In this document: piece after piece, positions 6,422-9,003 of the stretch
Layout of the letters: each line of letters starts with the position of its first letter
How positions within the stretch are numbered: the first letter of the stretch is position 1
Assembly (NCBI GenBank): GCA_910585635.1
Contig: CAJUFE010000013.1
Coordinates: forward strand, 84,015-93,017
Length of the DNA: 9,003 nucleotides
Origin: an uncultured Lachnospiraceae bacterium
GTDB lineage: Bacteria > Bacillota > Clostridia > Lachnospirales > Lachnospiraceae
Direction: 5' to 3'
Program-made: the position numbers and the translations under genes
The notes under the pieces: model-generated
The model's input: the letters and a program-made list of their open reading frames with translations, nothing else
Told to the model about the DNA's origin: nothing
Database searches by the model: none

Positions 6422-7123
6422 ATGATCCGAGTAGTGATCGCAGATGATATCCAGATCTTGCGGAAGGGCCTGGAGGCGATCCTCTCCCAGGACCCGGAGA
6501 TCTGTGTGGAGGGGCTGGCTGCTGACGGGAGAGAAGCCTTTACGCTGTGCAAGGCGAAGGAGCCGGATGTGGTCCTGATGGATATGCGGATGCCGGGCTT
6601 CGACGGAGCTTGGGGGATCAAGAAGATCAAGGAAGAGCTTCCTCAGATCAAGGCCCTGGTGCTGACCACCTTTGACGACCAGGAGACGGTGGACAAGGCC
6701 ATAAGGAGCGGCGCGGACGGCTATATCCTAAAAGAGATGGAGGACGAGAAGGTCATCCAGTCCATCAAGGCCGTCTGCGCAGGGATCCGGGTCTTTGGGG
6801 ACAGCGTGTTTGAAGGGATGCGAAAAAGGATGGCTTTCGGGGAAGGAGGAGCGGACGACCTTGCGGCCCCGGGAGAGCGGGACAGGGGGAGCGGCCAAGG
6901 AAGCCGGCCAGGAGACAGAGCCGTCTCCCTTGGCCTTACAGCCAGAGAAAAGGACATCATGCGCTGCGTGGCCCAGGGCATGGACAATAAAGAGATCGCA
7001 GCCAGCCTGTTCCTGGCCGAAGGCACCGTCCGGAACAACCTGTCCCGCCTTCTGGAAAAGCTCAAGCTAAAAGACCGGACACAGCTGGCTGTGTTCACCG
7101 TTAAGAACCACCTGGACAGCTGA
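6422..7123 (+). CDS. NarL/LuxR-family response regulator
   Basis: A 233-residue two-component response regulator. The receiver domain (about 1-120) has the acidic pair D8/D9, phospho-acceptor D54 in VVLMDMRMPG, conserved T82/T83 in LVLTTFDD, and K104 in GYILKE. The C-terminal LuxR-type helix-turn-helix (about 168-230) reads LTAREKDIMRCVAQG, then NKEIAASLFLAEGTVRNNLSRLLEKL, typical of DNA-binding NarL/LiaR/DesR-type proteins. Between them is a Gly/Arg-rich linker (about 139-163) longer and less ordered than usual. AGGAGG at 6410-6415 lies 6 bases before the ATG. Last gene of the cassette, and the obvious partner of the HisKA_3 kinase upstream. The dyads at 823-857 are plausible targets. A terminator stem begins within its last codons, so transcription should end here. 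Confidence 0.96.
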   Translation: MIRVVIADDIQILRKGLEAILSQDPEICVEGLAADGREAFTLCKAKEPDVVLMDMRMPGFDGAWGIKKIKEELPQIKALVLTTFDDQETVDKAIRSGADGYILKEMEDEKVIQSIKAVCAGIRVFGDSVFEGMRKRMAFGEGGADDLAAPGERDRGSGQGSRPGDRAVSLGLTAREKDIMRCVAQGMDNKEIAASLFLAEGTVRNNLSRLLEKLKLKDRTQLAVFTVKNHLDS

Positions 7124-7150
7124 TCGTCAGCCGTTCCAGGTGGTTTTTTT
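7106..7150 (+). terminator. Intrinsic terminator of the signalling cassette
   Basis: CCACCTGGA (7108-7116) pairs with TCCAGGTGG (7135-7143), extendable by AA/TT. An inner stem GCTGA/TCAGC (7119-7123 and 7127-7131) has loop TCG, and seven T residues follow (7144-7150). The 5' arm encodes the last residues of the response regulator and the stop codon lies in the inner stem, so ribosomes reaching the end of the gene would compete with hairpin formation. Confidence 0.92.
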
Positions 7151-7170
7151 GCTGTTTTTAACTAAGATCT

Positions 7171-7194
7171 TTAACAAATTTAACAATTTTAACA
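7171..7194 (+). promoter_or_regulatory. TTAACA direct repeats upstream of the carboxypeptidase promoter
   Basis: TTAACA occurs at 7171-7176, 7180-7185 and 7189-7194, a strict 9-bp period, in an AT-only stretch apart from the C residues. A related TTAACT lies at 7157-7162. The block sits 8 bp upstream of the proposed -35. It may bind a direct-repeat-reading regulator (OmpR/PhoP-type boxes in Bacillus use TTAACA-like hexamers, usually with an 11-bp period) or simply act as an UP element. Confidence 0.4.
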
Positions 7195-7202
7195 TTTTTG
7201 TA

Positions 7203-7231
7203 AGGACATGGACGAGAAAATATGGTATGCT
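7203..7231 (+). promoter_or_regulatory. Probable promoter of the carboxypeptidase gene
   Basis: AGGACA (7203-7208, 4 of 6 matches) is separated by 17 bp from TATGCT (7226-7231), which is preceded by TG one base upstream (7223-7224) and so forms an extended -10. Predicted start is near 7238. If correct, the ATG at 7208 lies within the promoter and cannot be used. Confidence 0.55.
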
Positions 7232-7309
7232 CATAAGATAGATGTTGGGATCAAAAGGTTTTCCGATCGTGCTCAACAACAAAAAGGGATGCAAGCGGAG
7301 ATGAACGAG

Positions 7310-8869
7310 ATGAGATCAAAGGGAAAAAGACCGAAGACCAGGATGGCTGCTTTTGGGATGTGCCTGGCCCTTGCGCTGCAGGGGGGCATGTTCTCATCCT
7401 ATGCCAGACCCGCATGGCCAGCGGATACGTGGATCGAAGGGGACGCGGGGATCGTGGTGGATATGGATACGGGTGCCGTGCTGTTCGGCCGGAACATCCA
7501 TCAGCCCTACGCGCCGGCCAGCATCACCAAGCTCCTTACGGCGCTGGTGGCCGTGGAGCATGTGAGCTCGCTGGACGAGATGGTGACTTTTTCTTATGAT
7601 GCGGTCTATAACGTGGAAAGCGGGAGCAGTAATCCGATCTCCGTGGAGGAGGGGGATCAGCTCTCGGTCCGCGATTGTCTGTATGCCCTCCTTTTGCGCT
7701 CCAGCAACCAGGCGGCCAACGCGCTGGCAGAGCATGTGGCCGGGCAGGCCGGGGTCGAAGGCGGCCGTGACGGCTTTGTGGCCATGATGAATGAAAAACT
7801 CCAGGAGCTGGGCTGTAAGGAAAGCCATTTTGCCAATCCCTCCGGCTTGAACGATGAGCAGCAGTATGTCTCGGCCTATGATATGGCTTTGATCGGATGC
7901 GCCGCCTTTGGCAATGAGACGATCATGGAGATCGAAGGGTCCCTGCGCTACGACCTTCCGCCCACCTATCACAACCCCCAGGGCCTGACGGTCTACCAGG
8001 AGCATAAGATGCTGATCACCTCCGACAGCGCTGCGACGGAGTATTATCCGGCCGCGGTGGCCGGAAAGACCGGATTTACCTCGATCGCCCTGAACACGTT
8101 GGTGACCTGTGCCGAGAAGGACGGGCGCAGGCTGGTGGCGGTGATCTTAAAGAGCAATAAGACCCATTATACCGATTCGATCAACCTGTTCAACTTTGGT
8201 TTTGATCATTTCCAGAACCTGGATACCACTGGCGATGAGCTCACCCTCTTTGGAGAAGAGGGCACATTGACGATCGGGGACCGCACTTATCGCAGGGAGG
8301 ATCTGGAGGTGATCGGGAGCCGTCTGGTGACCGTCCCCCTGGAGGCCAGCCTTGGGGATGTGGAGCGGGAGCTGGTGACAGGGGAGGACATGGCAGTCGG
8401 ACATCCAGAGGAGGCTGTGGCAGAGATCCGCTATACCTATGATGAGCGGGTGATCGGGAGATGCTATCTCAAGGCGCTGGCCCCGGGCGGTCTGGCGGGA
8501 GACGGCGAAGGAGGGGCAGACGAGACGGGAACGAGAGAGGGGAGTGCCTCTGACGGGGAAGGCGTGGAAGGCGGAGCGGATCCGGCGGAGGGATCCTCCG
8601 CTGGGATCGGAGCCAGGATCGGGAGCCTGTTCTCCGGTCTAAAAGAGGGGGGGCCTCTGCCCATCGCCGGGATGGCGGCTATCGGCCTGGGGATCTTGGC
8701 GGTCTGTATCGCTGTGCCCTTGTGGGTCCGCCATGTCCGCAGGCAGCGGGAGGAGCTGGAGGCTCAGCGCCGCGCCCGCAGGAGACAGCGTCTGGCCCAG
8801 ATCGGGTATACGGAGGAAGAGTTCAAGAAAGTGGTGGAAGAACGATATGGAAAAGGAAAAGGCCGGTGA
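7310..8869 (+). CDS. D-alanyl-D-alanine carboxypeptidase, DacF-like (S11 family)
   Basis: A low-molecular-mass penicillin-binding protein that removes the terminal D-Ala from peptidoglycan stem peptides outside the membrane. Counting from ATG 7310 (519 residues), the catalytic motifs are SITK (S71, K74), SSN (131-133) and KTG (253-255), in S11 order. NPSGLNDEQQYVSAYDMALI is also typical. Residues 1-34 form a signal peptide: basic RSKGKRPKTR, a hydrophobic core, then SSYARPA. The start is chosen because GGAG at 7297-7300 is 9 bases upstream and the promoter lies before it. ATG 7301 and 7289 are alternatives; ATG 7208 would put about 34 hydrophilic residues before the signal. The usual beta-rich C-terminal domain is followed by an acidic Gly-rich linker (about 395-445), a membrane helix (about 450-473) and an Arg-rich tail. 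It is therefore likely anchored at both processing stages, not held by an amphipathic helix alone. Confidence 0.94.
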   Translation: MRSKGKRPKTRMAAFGMCLALALQGGMFSSYARPAWPADTWIEGDAGIVVDMDTGAVLFGRNIHQPYAPASITKLLTALVAVEHVSSLDEMVTFSYDAVYNVESGSSNPISVEEGDQLSVRDCLYALLLRSSNQAANALAEHVAGQAGVEGGRDGFVAMMNEKLQELGCKESHFANPSGLNDEQQYVSAYDMALIGCAAFGNETIMEIEGSLRYDLPPTYHNPQGLTVYQEHKMLITSDSAATEYYPAAVAGKTGFTSIALNTLVTCAEKDGRRLVAVILKSNKTHYTDSINLFNFGFDHFQNLDTTGDELTLFGEEGTLTIGDRTYRREDLEVIGSRLVTVPLEASLGDVERELVTGEDMAVGHPEEAVAEIRYTYDERVIGRCYLKALAPGGLAGDGEGGADETGTREGSASDGEGVEGGADPAEGSSAGIGARIGSLFSGLKEGGPLPIAGMAAIGLGILAVCIAVPLWVRHVRRQREELEAQRRARRRQRLAQIGYTEEEFKKVVEERYGKGKGR

Positions 8870-8882
8870 AGTCCGGCCTTTT
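8857..8882 (+). terminator. Terminator hairpin of the carboxypeptidase gene
   Basis: AAAAGGCCGG (8857-8866) pairs with CCGGCCTTTT (8873-8882) around a 6-base loop. The stop codon TGA (8867-8869) lies in that loop. The T run is short (four), but the A/T flanks make it symmetrical, so it could work on both strands. Confidence 0.75.
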
Positions 8883-8897
8883 GCCAGGTTGGCGCAC

Positions 8898-8938
8898 AAA
8901 AAGAAGCCCACCCGCAACGATCCGTTGCGAGTGGGCTT
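8898..8938 (-). terminator. Intrinsic terminator of the minus-strand tRNA gene
   Basis: A 16-bp stem with one mismatch (8904-8919 with 8923-8938, loop ATC) contains AGCCCAC and CGCAACG arms. Read on the - strand it is followed by CTTTTTG (8903-8897), giving the U tract. It begins 10 bp after the tRNA 3' end. On the + strand only TTATCTCTT follows, so it mainly serves the - strand. Confidence 0.88.
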
Positions 8939-8948
8939 ATCTCTTACG

Positions 8949-9003
8949 TGCAGAAGATGGGAGTCGAACCCACAAGGTATTTCTACCACACGGACCTGAA
9001 CCG
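8949..9003 (-). tRNA. tRNA-Leu(CAG), 3' part, cut by the window edge
   Basis: Read on the - strand from 9003: the end of the 5' anticodon stem CGG, the 7-base loop TTCAGGT with anticodon CAG (8998-8996), and stem CCGTG. Then comes a long variable arm with stem GGTA/TACC and loop GAAA (8987-8976). T arm GTGGG-TTCGACT-CCCAT (8973-8957), acceptor strand CTTCTGC (8956-8950) and discriminator A (8949) follow. The long variable arm (class II) plus the CAG anticodon identify leucine. CCA is not encoded; the next bases are CGT. The D arm and 5' acceptor strand, expected to be GCAGAAG, lie outside the window. Confidence 0.9.

Noticed and set aside
8949..9003. tRNA-Ser, the other common tRNA with a long variable arm
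   Set aside because: The 7-base anticodon loop reads TTCAGGT with stem pairs CGG/CCG on either side, which gives anticodon CAG (Leu).

Overview
The window looks like chromosomal DNA from a GC-rich member of the Clostridia; Lachnospiraceae is my best guess. The guess rests on strong AGGAGG-type ribosome binding sites, a YerC/YecD TrpR-like regulator, a 7TM-type sensor kinase, a DacF-like carboxypeptidase, and a tRNA gene without an encoded CCA. No mobile element, CRISPR array or phage gene is visible. The left edge is an assembly end: bases 1-41 are Illumina library sequence (an 8-base i5 index plus the TruSeq read-1 adapter), not genome.

Layout on the + strand: the 3' end of a histidine kinase (42-343); a small TrpR-like regulator (404-721) with its own -10 element and a strong intrinsic terminator (783-817); then a three-gene signalling cassette (928-7123). 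The cassette encodes a 1156-residue polytopic membrane protein, a 7TM-PAS-HisKA_3 histidine kinase and a NarL/LuxR-type response regulator, and it ends in a terminator whose stem begins inside the regulator gene. A separately promoted D-alanyl-D-alanine carboxypeptidase (7310-8869) follows, ending in its own hairpin. On the - strand, a partial tRNA-Leu(CAG) with its terminator enters from the right edge.

How the genes may work together (inference): the kinase and regulator are a cognate pair, and the large membrane protein is probably a sensory or envelope partner transcribed with them. Two dyad-like TGACA sites, 21 bp apart centre to centre, lie directly upstream of a weak -35 element before the cassette. 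They are good candidates for autoregulation by the response regulator. The neighbouring penicillin-binding protein suggests, but does not prove, a cell-envelope theme.

The most unusual trait is the density of short in-frame tandem duplications. Units of 24 or 30 nt expand hydrophilic linkers in the membrane protein (three places) and in the kinase. In the kinase the repeat sits between the two helices of the dimerisation/phosphotransfer domain. A 14-bp tandem repeat carrying Shine-Dalgarno-like sequence fills the kinase-regulator junction. I see no clearly new type of system; the membrane protein/kinase/regulator cassette is the best candidate for follow-up.
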